Shown here: positions 16,842 to 24,902 of the stretch, one piece after another
Layout: the number at the start of each line of letters is the position of its first letter
Numbering within the stretch: the first letter of the stretch is position 1
Origin: Massilia sp. W12
Lineage (GTDB): Bacteria > Pseudomonadota > Gammaproteobacteria > Burkholderiales > Burkholderiaceae_D
Direction: 5' to 3'
DNA length: 64,000 nt
Assembly (NCBI RefSeq): GCF_037300705.1
Contig: NZ_CP147776.1
Span: 620,001 to 684,000 of the forward strand
Translations under genes and position numbers: made by a program
The notes under the pieces: generated by a model
Database searches by the model: none
The model's input: only the letters and a program-made list of their open reading frames with translations
Told to the model about the DNA's origin: nothing

Positions 16842-17488
16842 GCTGGCGTCTTTTCGATGAAATTGGGCATGCGTTGGAATTGCGCTAATGTGGCCTGGCT
16901 GTATTGCGCACGCAAGGCTTCATGTGCAGCTTGTGGCCCCGGGTTGGCTTCCTGCCACAACTCCAGCGCCAGCGGCGTCATGCTGTTGATCACTTCTTTG
17001 CCGATGCGCTGAAAGCTGCATACCCCGGCTTCGCGCAAGTCGCGCAATTTCCGGCTGACGGTTTCCGGCTCATGACCGCTGCAATCTTTTAACTCGGCAT
17101 TGCTTTTCCCGCCGCTGGCCATGGCTTGCAGATAAACTTGATTATGCGGCGCCTGCAGCGCATCAAGAAAGCTTTGATCGGCGCGCGCCGCCAAACCTTG
17201 CGCCGCGATGTGGCAGGCGAAATCGACCCGCGCTAAATTCCACGCCGCGCGCAATGCCGGGCTGGCTTCCGGATCAGCTGCAGTGCGCGCTTCCAGCGGG
17301 GCGCGCTGATACATGGCAGAGTACAGATGCGCCAAAGCCGGCGCCAGTGTTTCCAAATCGCTGCGTTTATTCGAGCAAAGGGCATGATCAAGCTCAGAAG
17401 CAAGCAAATTCACATCCCCATTCCCCAGCTCGGCGTTCTGCAGGGAGTCGGCAAGTGTGTACAGAATGGGCCAGTTATCCTTGCTCAT
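16838..17488 (-). CDS. winged-helix regulator of the KGGVGRT cassette
   Basis: Protein of 216 residues. The N-terminal half is helical and unrecognised. Residues about 115-185 form a MarR/ArsR-like winged helix: SNAELKDCSGHEPETVSRKL (recognition helix region), then RDLREAGVCSFQRIGK and a TPLALELW segment. It is the first gene of a minus-strand operon and its stop overlaps the NTPase start (ATGA). The ribosome-binding site is AGAGG just upstream. It probably autoregulates the cassette; the inverted repeat CCACC-TG-GGTGG at 17533-17544 in its leader is a candidate operator. Confidence 0.75.
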   Translation of the reverse strand: MSKDNWPILYTLADSLQNAELGNGDVNLLASELDHALCSNKRSDLETLAPALAHLYSAMYQRAPLEARTAADPEASPALRAAWNLARVDFACHIAAQGLAARADQSFLDALQAPHNQVYLQAMASGGKSNAELKDCSGHEPETVSRKLRDLREAGVCSFQRIGKEVINSMTPLALELWQEANPGPQAAHEALRAQYSQATLAQFQRMPNFIEKTPA

Positions 17489-17681
17489 GTGTACCTCTTT
17501 GAAAAGTCAATTGGTGATCAAGTGTTTTCACGCCACCTGGGTGGTTTTGCGGCGTTAAGTAAGATATAGCTCAACTATGCTTTGCAGTGTAGCTGATTTA
17601 AGCAAAGAATGCTTGATGTTCACTTGACTTAATTTTTGCCAGGGGATGTGGTTGTCAGTGTTGTGAAACTTGGCGCGCGCG
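17489..17681 (-). promoter_or_regulatory. leader and control region of the KGGVGRT operon
   Basis: AT-rich upstream region of the minus-strand operon. It contains a short inverted repeat, CCACCTGGGTGG (17533-17544), about 45 bp from the start codon. Several weak -10-like hexamers are present, but I cannot choose one promoter with confidence. Confidence 0.4.
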
Positions 17682-17711
17682 AAAAAGCCGCAGACTCAGC
17701 TGCGGCTTTTC
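17682..17711 (-). terminator. intrinsic terminator of the glycine-zipper gene
   Basis: On the minus strand: AAAAGCCGCAG, short loop, CTGCGGCTTTTT, beginning 18 bp after the stop of the gene at 17729-18409. Perfect 11-bp stem with a T-run. Confidence 0.85.
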
Positions 17712-17728
17712 CCCATCATGCCAGCGGC

Positions 17729-18409
17729 TTATCCGCGTGCAGTGATCTGCCCGTTTTCCACCCGCACCGCGTCGCCGGCGCGCCAGGCGGGTTCGCTTTG
17801 AAACGGGATCGTGCGCACACTGCCGTCTTCCATCTTCACTTTCACATTCCAGGTGGTGTTGCTGCGGGTTTTCTTTTCGATTTCATTGCCGGCCAAACCG
17901 CCGCCAATCGCGCCGGCCACAGTGGCGATTTTTTTGCCATTGCCGCCGCCCACCTGATTCCCCAGCACCCCGCCCAGGACGGCGCCGGCGACTGCGCCCA
18001 CGCCGCTGGTTTTTTCGATTTCATGCGTCACCGGGCTGATGCTTTGCACCGTGCCGCAGGAGTGGCAGATCTCCGCCTTGGTGATTTTGCCTTCGCTGTG
18101 CGAGGCGGTTTTCGGCTGATGCGCGCTGCTCTGGGTTTTACGCATTTGCGGCGGCACAATGCCGCTATTGTGTGCGGCGGAAGAGCCGGATGGCGCGGTT
18201 TGCGGGCTTGGCGTGGCCGCCGGCGCCAGGCTGGCGGGTGTGACGCTGGCAGCGGCGCTATGTTGGGCGAATTGGGAATTGACGGTATGCGGGTTGGGGC
18301 TGCTGTTGGAGCTGGGCAGAATGCCGGTGATGGCGGCGGCGCCGAGCAGAGAAACCAGGATCACGCTGGCGGCGGCAGCGGCGTGCAGCGGGTGCAGGCG
18401 GGAAGTCAT
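17729..18409 (-). CDS. glycine-zipper 2TM domain envelope protein
   Basis: Protein of 226 residues with an N-terminal hydrophobic signal/anchor (about 10-30), a Ser/Pro/Ala-rich linker (about 35-100), an ICHSCG motif (about 114) and two glycine-zipper helices (about 135-180: VGAVAGAVLGGVLGNQVGGG and TVAGAIGGGLAGNEIEKK). This is the SlyB / 17-kDa antigen type of fold. A short beta segment follows, ending VRVENGQITARG. Such proteins sit in the cell envelope and affect membrane integrity. It is monocistronic with a terminator directly downstream. No lipobox is evident. Confidence 0.85.
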   Translation of the reverse strand: MTSRLHPLHAAAAASVILVSLLGAAAITGILPSSNSSPNPHTVNSQFAQHSAAASVTPASLAPAATPSPQTAPSGSSAAHNSGIVPPQMRKTQSSAHQPKTASHSEGKITKAEICHSCGTVQSISPVTHEIEKTSGVGAVAGAVLGGVLGNQVGGGNGKKIATVAGAIGGGLAGNEIEKKTRSNTTWNVKVKMEDGSVRTIPFQSEPAWRAGDAVRVENGQITARG

Positions 18410-18779
18410 ATTTTGTCTCCTTGTGTGGTGTTGGTGATGGCGGCTTAACGGCGGCCCGGCAGCCAGCGCCTACGCAAGGAATGTGTCAGTGGCAAGGAAT
18501 TGTAAAAATGGCATGTGTGATGGGTTTTCCTGTTCAGGTCAGCCGGGGAGTTGTCTGGATTGATTTGCCCCATGCGGTGTTTGGTGTGCGTCTGGCATAA
18601 AATTTGACGCGGTTGCTGGATTGCGCCCGCGCGGCAGGCAGAATCAGCGTATATGGCCAGCAGCGTCTGGCGCTATGCCACCGTTGCTGTCAGCGATAGG
18701 CAGGAAAAATGACATATGCTGTTCAATATTCCGCCGCAAGCAGCGCGGCTACAACCTTCAGCGCAAACAGGAGACGCGC
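18410..18779. other. intergenic region between divergent glycine-zipper and GNAT genes
   Basis: About 370 bp without a gene that I can support. It must hold the promoters of both divergent neighbours. The only clear signal is the AGGAGA ribosome-binding site (18769-18774) of the GNAT gene. Confidence 0.5.
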
Positions 18780-19457
18780 ATGCATCCGCTGGATATCCCG
18801 GTTTGGTCGGCCTTGAACACTTATCTGGCGCCGCTGGCAAGCGGCAACGACCGGGCGCTGCGCTTTGCGCCGCAAATCAATCTGTTCGCCGCCTGTCGCA
18901 GTGACAGTCCGGCCGATTTGCAAGCCTTGGCGGATTTGTTTGCGCCGGGCGAAACCATGCTCACGCTGCAAGCGCATCAGATGCCGCCAGTGCCCGGCAT
19001 GGTCTTGCAAAGGGCCGGCCAGTGCGTGCAAATGCTGGCGCAGGATGTGCCTCAGGTGGATTCGTCTTTGCCGATGTACGCCTTGGGCGCGGCGGATGCG
19101 GCGGATATGCTGGCGCTGGCGGAATTGACGGAACCGGGGCCGTTTTTGCCGCAAACCTGGCGCATCGGCCAGTTTTATGGCGTGCGCCTGGATGGCCGGC
19201 TGGCGGCGATGGCTGGCATGCGGCATCATTTTCCCGGCTATTGCGAAGTCTCCGGCGTGTGCGTGCACCCGGACTTGCGTGGTCAGGGGCTGGCGCGCAT
19301 GCTTTCGGCCAAGGTGGCGGCGCAAATCCTGGCGCGCGGCGAGCAGCCTTTTTTGCACGCCTGGGAGGACAATCAGGCGGCGCAAGCGCTGTATCACAGC
19401 CTCGGCTTTCATATACGCGGCAAAATGTGGGCCAGCGCTTTGCGCAAGGCGGATTGA
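18780..19457 (+). CDS. GNAT family N-acetyltransferase
   Basis: Protein of 225 residues. The C-terminal half is a GNAT fold with the acetyl-CoA-binding motif VHPDLRGQGLARML (Q/RxxGxG/A type, about residues 160-175), followed by AWEDNQAAQALYHSLGF and ending in the usual terminal strand (HIRGKMWAS). The N-terminal ~95 residues are less typical and may shape the acceptor site. ATG 18780 is chosen for its AGGAGA site. It lies 90 bp before rlmJ. The acceptor substrate is unknown. Confidence 0.87.
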   Translation: MHPLDIPVWSALNTYLAPLASGNDRALRFAPQINLFAACRSDSPADLQALADLFAPGETMLTLQAHQMPPVPGMVLQRAGQCVQMLAQDVPQVDSSLPMYALGAADAADMLALAELTEPGPFLPQTWRIGQFYGVRLDGRLAAMAGMRHHFPGYCEVSGVCVHPDLRGQGLARMLSAKVAAQILARGEQPFLHAWEDNQAAQALYHSLGFHIRGKMWASALRKAD

Positions 19458-19547
19458 AGCGGCTGGATCGGCGCGCGTAAGCAGGGCCGCCAAGTTATAA
19501 TCCCACCTCAGCCGCCATTGGCGCGGCTTTTCTTCGCAGGGCCGCAT

Positions 19548-20726
19548 ATGTTCAGTTATCGTCACGCATTTCACGCCGGCAATCATGCCGATGTGCTCAA
19601 ACACATGGTGTTGCAGCAAATCATCGGCTATATGATCCAAAAGCCGGCCCCGCTGACCTATATCGACACCCACGCCGGCGCCGGCATGTATCAACTGGAT
19701 GGCGAACACGCCATGCGCAGCGGTGAGGCGAATTCCGGCGTGGCGCGCCTGTTTGCATTGCGCCGCGAGGGCCAGACCCTGCCGCCGATGTTGAATGAAT
19801 ATCTGGATCTGGTGCAAAGCATGAACCCGCCGGCGCGCCTGCGCTACTATCCCGGTTCGCCATTCTGGGCCGACCGCCTGCTGCGCGATGAAGATCGCTT
19901 GCGCCTGTTTGAATTGCACAATACCGATATCAAATTGCTGCTCGAAAATATGCAAAAAGCGCAGCAACATGCGCGCGCCCAGGGTGTGCACAGCCGTGGC
20001 AAACGCGTCATGGTGCATCAGGAAAACGGCTTTGACGGCGTCAAGGGACTCGTGCCGCCGCCTTCGCGCCGCGCACTGGTTTTAATCGATCCGCCATATG
20101 AAGATAAGCAGGATTACCGCTATTTGATGCGTTGCCTGCAAGAATGCGTGAAACGCTTTGCCGGCGGCACTTACGCCATCTGGTTCCCGCTCTTGCAGCG
20201 GCAGGAATCGCGCCAATTGGCCGCCAAAATGCAGCAATTGCCCGGCACGGAATGGTTATATGTCAGCTTGAACGTGGCCGCCCCGCGCGCAGACGGCAAT
20301 GGTTTGACCGGCAGCGCCATGTTTATCATCAATCCCCCCTGGACCCTGGAAGCGGCTTTGCGCGCGCAAATGCCAGAGATCACGCGCTTGCTGGCGCAAG
20401 ATGCCGGGGCCAGCTTTGAATTGCGCTCCGGCGTTGGCGCTTTTGCCGGCAAACGTCCGCCAGAAGATGAAGAAGTGCAGACAGCGCAGCCGCGCAGCGC
20501 TGCGCCGCTCAGACCGCGCCTGGCTGGCGGCGTGAAAGCGCAAGGCCCGCTTTCGCCCACTCTGCGCCGCGTGCGGCAAGCCCTGGGCGAAGGTGATAAG
20601 ACGGAGCGCAAAACCGGGCCGCAACGCGGCTCCTTGCGTCAAACGGAAGACGCACAGAAGCGGCGGCGCGTTGCAGGCGGCCCGATGCCGGCAAAAGCGC
20701 CGGGGCGGGGGCCGCGCAAAGCATGA
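19548..20726 (+). CDS. rlmJ: 23S rRNA (adenine2030-N6)-methyltransferase RlmJ with a basic tail
   Basis: SAM-dependent methyltransferase that modifies A2030 of 23S rRNA. It begins with the RlmJ N-terminus MFSYRHAFHAGNHADVLKH, has THAGAG (about 41-46, SAM loop) and catalytic D181PPYE. The usual family length is about 280 residues; this protein is 392. The extra ~100 residues at the C-terminus are low-complexity and rich in Arg, Pro, Ala and Gly (TLRRVRQALGEG, AQKRRRVAGG), probably disordered and RNA-binding. The start is fixed by the conserved N-terminus. Confidence 0.92.
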   Translation: MFSYRHAFHAGNHADVLKHMVLQQIIGYMIQKPAPLTYIDTHAGAGMYQLDGEHAMRSGEANSGVARLFALRREGQTLPPMLNEYLDLVQSMNPPARLRYYPGSPFWADRLLRDEDRLRLFELHNTDIKLLLENMQKAQQHARAQGVHSRGKRVMVHQENGFDGVKGLVPPPSRRALVLIDPPYEDKQDYRYLMRCLQECVKRFAGGTYAIWFPLLQRQESRQLAAKMQQLPGTEWLYVSLNVAAPRADGNGLTGSAMFIINPPWTLEAALRAQMPEITRLLAQDAGASFELRSGVGAFAGKRPPEDEEVQTAQPRSAAPLRPRLAGGVKAQGPLSPTLRRVRQALGEGDKTERKTGPQRGSLRQTEDAQKRRRVAGGPMPAKAPGRGPRKA

Positions 20727-20734
20727 TCCGGGCT

Positions 20735-20770
20735 TGAAGTGGAAAATCCTGCACAGGTTTTCCAGCTTCA
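20735..20770. repeat. long imperfect hairpin downstream of rlmJ
   Basis: TGAAGTGGAAAA and TTTTCCAGCTTCA pair with a single-base bulge around an 11-nt centre. No T-run follows. It may be a Rho-assisted terminator or RNA-stability element between rlmJ and the EAL-HDOD gene. Confidence 0.5.
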
Positions 20771-20824
20771 TGCTATCGTGTCCATACGGCAACTTTTGTA
20801 CAGTGTTTGACTCCCCGGTGCGTC

Positions 20825-22102
20825 ATGAATGAGCAAGCAATACAAGATCAGGTGCAGGGCATTACGCCATTGAAAAATTTTTTCCTTGGCCGGCAGCCGA
20901 TTTTTGACCGTGGGCAAAACCTGTTTGCCTATGAGCTGCTGTTCCGGCGCAGCCAAAGCGCGCAAGCGGACATAAGCGATGATTTGTCCGCCACCGCCAC
21001 CGTGATTTCCCATGCCGCCGAACTGGGCATGGAAAAAGTGGTGGGCGATGCGCTGGGTTTGATCAATGCTGACGCCGCCGTGCTGCAATCGGAATTCATC
21101 CGTATTTTGCCGCGCCAGAAAATTATTCTGGAAATCCTCGAATCGGTGCAAGCCGATGCGGCACTGCTGCAGCAGCTGGCCTTGTTGGGCCGCGCCGGTT
21201 TCCGTTTTGCGCTGGACGATGTGGTCAGCATCACACCCTGTGTGCAACAAATGCTGCCGCACGCCACCCTGGTCAAGCTCGACGTTTCACAAATCCCGCC
21301 TGAGCAACTCGCGCCCCTGGTGAACCAATTGCACGCCGCCGGCAAGCTGCTGGTGGCGGAAAAAGTGGAGCAGCTGGAACAATACGAGCGTTGCCATGCG
21401 CTGGGCTTTGATTATTTCCAAGGGTATTACTTCGCCCGTCCGGCGCTGCTGAGCGGGCGCAAACTGGCGCCTTCAGCACGCGCAGTGCTGGAGATTTTGA
21501 ATTTGCTGAATGCGAATGCGGAAAACGCTGAAATTGAGCAAGCTATTAAACAGCATGTCAGCCTCGGCTTGCACCTGCTGCGCCTGGCCAATACGGCGGC
21601 ATTTGGCTGTCAGATGCGCATTTCCTCCTTGTCGCAAGCGCTGATGTTAATGGGGCGGCGACAGTTGCAGCGCTGGTTGCAAGTGTTGCTGTATGCGCAA
21701 TGCGGGCGCGATGGCTGTGGCAATCAACCTTTGCTGCGCCTGGCTTCCACGCGCGGCAAATTAATGGAATTGATGGTGCGCAAGATCTGGCCGCATGAAA
21801 GAGTGCTGGCCGATACCGCCTTCACTGTTGGCATCATGTCATTGATGGACGTGCTGTTTGGCGTGGCGATGGATGAAATTTTGACGCAGATGCGGGTGGT
21901 TGATGAGGTCGCCAGCGCGCTTTTATCGCGCCAGGGTGTTTTGGGTGAAATGCTGACCTTGACTGAATCTATAGAACATATAGAAGATGCGGTGCAGCAA
22001 GTCAGCACCGTGCTGTCTCATTTGCATTTAAGCGAAGAAGACTTTTATTTGCTGGAGTTGGATGCTTTTGACTGGGCGGACAGGCTATCCGCCCAAGCTT
22101 GA
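20825..22102 (+). CDS. EAL-HDOD signalling protein (YuxH type), copy 1
   Basis: Protein of 425 residues. The N-terminal EAL-like domain (about 15-200) keeps YELLFR and LDDV but lacks the intact DDFGTG loop, and AEGVE is changed to AEKVE, so phosphodiesterase activity is doubtful. The C-terminal HDOD domain (about 205-400) contains GLHLLRLANTAAFGC and LMLMGRRQLQRWLQVLLYA, typical of HDOD regulators. Such proteins act in c-di-GMP, motility or stress signalling through protein contacts. ATG 20825 is used. A paralogue follows 178 bp downstream, and the pair leads into the SWIM/MoxR cassette. Confidence 0.88.
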   Translation: MNEQAIQDQVQGITPLKNFFLGRQPIFDRGQNLFAYELLFRRSQSAQADISDDLSATATVISHAAELGMEKVVGDALGLINADAAVLQSEFIRILPRQKIILEILESVQADAALLQQLALLGRAGFRFALDDVVSITPCVQQMLPHATLVKLDVSQIPPEQLAPLVNQLHAAGKLLVAEKVEQLEQYERCHALGFDYFQGYYFARPALLSGRKLAPSARAVLEILNLLNANAENAEIEQAIKQHVSLGLHLLRLANTAAFGCQMRISSLSQALMLMGRRQLQRWLQVLLYAQCGRDGCGNQPLLRLASTRGKLMELMVRKIWPHERVLADTAFTVGIMSLMDVLFGVAMDEILTQMRVVDEVASALLSRQGVLGEMLTLTESIEHIEDAVQQVSTVLSHLHLSEEDFYLLELDAFDWADRLSAQA

Positions 22103-22280
22103 ATCCGGGACGCATAAAGCGATAGACAGATCGGGCATGCAGGTTCAGAATCGCTGCATACGTCAGTCGCAACGCATCATCCGCTTTTTGTTATGCTGTC
22201 GTCTGCACGGCGTAAGGAAGCCGGGTTTTATTGACGCATCTGTGAGTGCAGCTTGAGCTGCTTTTGTCAGGTATGGAAAA

Positions 22281-23546
22281 ATGATGAGCTCGATCCCTGA
22301 TAGCGCCGCAGTGGCGGCGAAAGAATATTTTCTGGCGCGGCAGCCGATTTTGAACCGGGAACAGGGTTTGTCTGCCTATGAGCTGCTGTTTCGCAGCGCA
22401 GCCGGAGCCAGCGCTTCCGGCGTCACCGATGATCTGACCGCCACCGCCTCCCTGATCGCGCATGCTTCCGACCTTGGCATGGAACAGGTGGTGGGCGACA
22501 AACTCGGTTTTGTAAATGTTGATGCAGCCGTGCTGATGAGCGACTTTGTGCAGTTTTTACCGCGCAATAAAGTCGTGCTGGAAATTCTGGAGACAGTCAA
22601 AGCCACCCCGGAAATACTGGCGCGCGTGATGGAATTGCAAAAAGCCGGTTTTCATTTCGCCCTGGATGACGTGATTGCGGATAACGAAGACGTGCAAAAA
22701 TTTCTGCCTTTGGTGGAAATCGTCAAAATCGACATCATGGGTATGGAGGCTGGCGCCCTGGCCAAACTGGCGCGCATGCTGCCCGGCAAGCGTCTGCTGG
22801 CGGAAAAAGTCGAAACCCAGGCTGAGTTTGAACGCTGTCTGGCGCTCGGTTTTGAATTCTTCCAGGGTTATTATTTCGCCCGTCCGGTGATTTTGAGCGG
22901 CAAAAAAATCGCACCTTCCGAATTATCGATTTTGCATTTGATGGGCTTGCTCAATTCCGATGCTGAAAATCATGAAATCGAAGTCAGCATCAAGCAGGAT
23001 GTCACACTTGGCATCAATTTGCTCAAGCTGGTAAACACCCCCGCGATTGGCGCTAAAACCCGCATCGATTCGATTGCCCAGGCCCTGATGATTCTTGGCC
23101 GGCGCCAATTGCAGCGCTGGCTGCAGATTTTGCTGTACGCCAAGCCGGGCAAGGGCAGCCATGGCGCCACCCCTTTGCTGCAACTGGCCACCACGCGCGG
23201 CAAACTGCTCGAATTGCTGGCGCAAAAATGCCATCCGCAAAAAAGAAATATGGCCGATACCGCGTTTACAGTCGGCATCATGTCCCTCATGGATGCGCTG
23301 TTCAATTTACCCATGACTGAAATTCTGACCCAGGTTTCGGTGGCGGATGAGGTCGAAGATGCGCTGCTCAAACGCGGCGGCTTTTATGGCGAGTTGTTGA
23401 AATTGGCGGAAGCGATAGAACACCTTGACCAATCCCTTGACCGCCTTTTGCCCTCGCTCGATGAATTGGATTTGAGCGCGGAAGACTTGAATGAGTTGCA
23501 GCTGGAAGCCTTCGATTGGGTCAACAAAATCGCGCAGCAGGTGTGA
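22281..23546 (+). CDS. EAL-HDOD signalling protein (YuxH type), copy 2
   Basis: Protein of 421 residues, colinear with the preceding gene: FLARQPILNREQGLSAYELL, then VVGDKLGFVNVDAAVL, LDDV, AEKVE and FEFFQGYYFARP in the degenerate EAL part, then an HDOD part with LMILGRRQLQRWLQILLYA and DTAFTVGIMSLMDALF. Many blocks are identical to copy 1, which indicates tandem duplication followed by divergence. Only 9 bp separate it from the SWIM gene, so it is probably co-transcribed with the downstream five-gene cassette. It starts at a double ATG. Confidence 0.88.
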   Translation: MMSSIPDSAAVAAKEYFLARQPILNREQGLSAYELLFRSAAGASASGVTDDLTATASLIAHASDLGMEQVVGDKLGFVNVDAAVLMSDFVQFLPRNKVVLEILETVKATPEILARVMELQKAGFHFALDDVIADNEDVQKFLPLVEIVKIDIMGMEAGALAKLARMLPGKRLLAEKVETQAEFERCLALGFEFFQGYYFARPVILSGKKIAPSELSILHLMGLLNSDAENHEIEVSIKQDVTLGINLLKLVNTPAIGAKTRIDSIAQALMILGRRQLQRWLQILLYAKPGKGSHGATPLLQLATTRGKLLELLAQKCHPQKRNMADTAFTVGIMSLMDALFNLPMTEILTQVSVADEVEDALLKRGGFYGELLKLAEAIEHLDQSLDRLLPSLDELDLSAEDLNELQLEAFDWVNKIAQQV

Positions 23547-23555
23547 GCACGCCGC

Positions 23556-24902
23556 ATGCCGCAATACACATCCGAACAAGTGGCGCAATTTGCGCCGGAC
23601 GCCGCCAGCGCGCAAGCCGGACGGGGCTTGGCGCGGCCTGATAAGTGGCAAAGTCTGCAGCGTAACGGCGCGATGCTGTGGGGCTTATGCAAAGGCAGCG
23701 GCAAAGAACCATACCGCACGCAATGTGACTTAAGCGCTCCGGCGTGGCGCTGTACCTGTCCCTCGCGTAAATTTCCCTGCAAACATGGGCTCGCCCTGTT
23801 GTTCATGTTCGCTGCGCAGGAAAGCGTTTTTAGCGAAGCGGCCTTGCCGGATTGGGTGCAAGCCTGGCAAGACGCGCGCGCACAGCGCAGCGCCGCCAAA
23901 CAACAGCAGAGCACAAGCGTCGCGGAGCAGGCGCAGGCAGCCGCGCGCGCGGCGCAACGTGCGCAACAGCGCAATCAAGAGGTGGATGCCGGCTTGCAGG
24001 AATTTTCACGCTGGCTGCAAGACCTGATGCGGAATGGTTTGATCGTCGCCCGCAGCCAACCTTATGCCTATTGGGATCAGGCGGCGGCGCGCCTGGTGGA
24101 CGCCAAAGCCGGCGCGCTGGCGCGCCGCGTGCGCAGCCTGCCGCGCGCGTTTGCCGGCGATGATTGGCAGCAGCGCGCCTTGTTTGAACTCGGCCTCTTG
24201 CAACTCATCATTCAAGCCTGGGGACAGTCAGCTGATTTGCCGCCGGCTTTGCAAGAAGATGTGCGCGGCGCGCTGGGCTGGAGTCAGGAGCAGGCGCGCC
24301 TGCAACAGCAGCAAGGCGTGGCCGGGCGTTGGCTGGCGTTGGGCTGGCGTGTGGTGGAAGAAGATGATCTGGCGCAGCGGCGTTGCTGGTTGCATGATCT
24401 GGACAGCGGACGTATGGCGCTGTTGCTGGATTTCAGCCCGCTGCGTATGCCATTCGCCAGTGCGGCCCCGCTGCCCGGCGTCTTGCATGAAGGCGAAATC
24501 GTGTATTACGCCTCGCATTGGCCGCAACGCGCGCTGTGGCGCGGCGCGGCGCCGGCGCCGGGACAGGCGTGGCGCGGACAGCTCACGCACGTCTTGCATG
24601 ATATCGAACAATTATTGGCCGCCCACGCGCAGGCGCTGGCGCAATTGCCCTGGCTGGAACGGGCCTGCTATCTGCTAAACGATGTGTACGCCGCGCGCGC
24701 TGAATCCGGCTGGATGATTTGCGATGCGCAAGGACGCGCCTTGCCGCTGGCGTCTGCCTCCAGCGACGCCCTGTGGCGCGTGCTGGCGCTCAGTGGCGGC
24801 GCGGCGCTTTGCCTGGCCTTGGAATGGGACGGACAAAGCTTGTATCTGCTGGGGCTGGCGCACGATGCGGCCTGGCGCAGCTTAAGTCCGCTGGAGTGGT
24901 GA
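23556..24902 (+). CDS. SWIM zinc-finger protein of the SWIM/MoxR/VWA cassette
   Basis: Protein of 448 residues. An N-terminal SWIM finger has C66-x-C68...C75-x-H77 (CTCPSRKFPCKH), a motif that binds zinc and contacts protein or DNA. The rest is a helical/beta region without a recognised enzyme domain. A coiled, Ala/Gln/Arg-rich stretch occupies about 105-145. It is the first gene of a cassette whose later members are DUF5691, a MoxR-type ATPase, DUF5682 and a VWA protein; I recall this gene order from other bacteria, including actinomycetes. The stop overlaps the next start by one base (TGATG). Probably the recognition or adaptor component (inference). Confidence 0.85.
   Translation: MPQYTSEQVAQFAPDAASAQAGRGLARPDKWQSLQRNGAMLWGLCKGSGKEPYRTQCDLSAPAWRCTCPSRKFPCKHGLALLFMFAAQESVFSEAALPDWVQAWQDARAQRSAAKQQQSTSVAEQAQAAARAAQRAQQRNQEVDAGLQEFSRWLQDLMRNGLIVARSQPYAYWDQAAARLVDAKAGALARRVRSLPRAFAGDDWQQRALFELGLLQLIIQAWGQSADLPPALQEDVRGALGWSQEQARLQQQQGVAGRWLALGWRVVEEDDLAQRRCWLHDLDSGRMALLLDFSPLRMPFASAAPLPGVLHEGEIVYYASHWPQRALWRGAAPAPGQAWRGQLTHVLHDIEQLLAAHAQALAQLPWLERACYLLNDVYAARAESGWMICDAQGRALPLASASSDALWRVLALSGGAALCLALEWDGQSLYLLGLAHDAAWRSLSPLEW

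Noticed and set aside
12763-17488. Toxin-antitoxin interpretation of the regulator/NTPase/nitrilase operon
   Set aside because: The gene sizes (216, 716 and 465 residues) and domain types do not match a known toxin-antitoxin family; kept as an unassigned regulated cassette.
18723-20018. 431-codon open frame on the minus strand across the GNAT and rlmJ genes
   Set aside because: Its product is His/Arg/Gln-rich without domains, and it is the antisense shadow of two clearly recognisable plus-strand genes.
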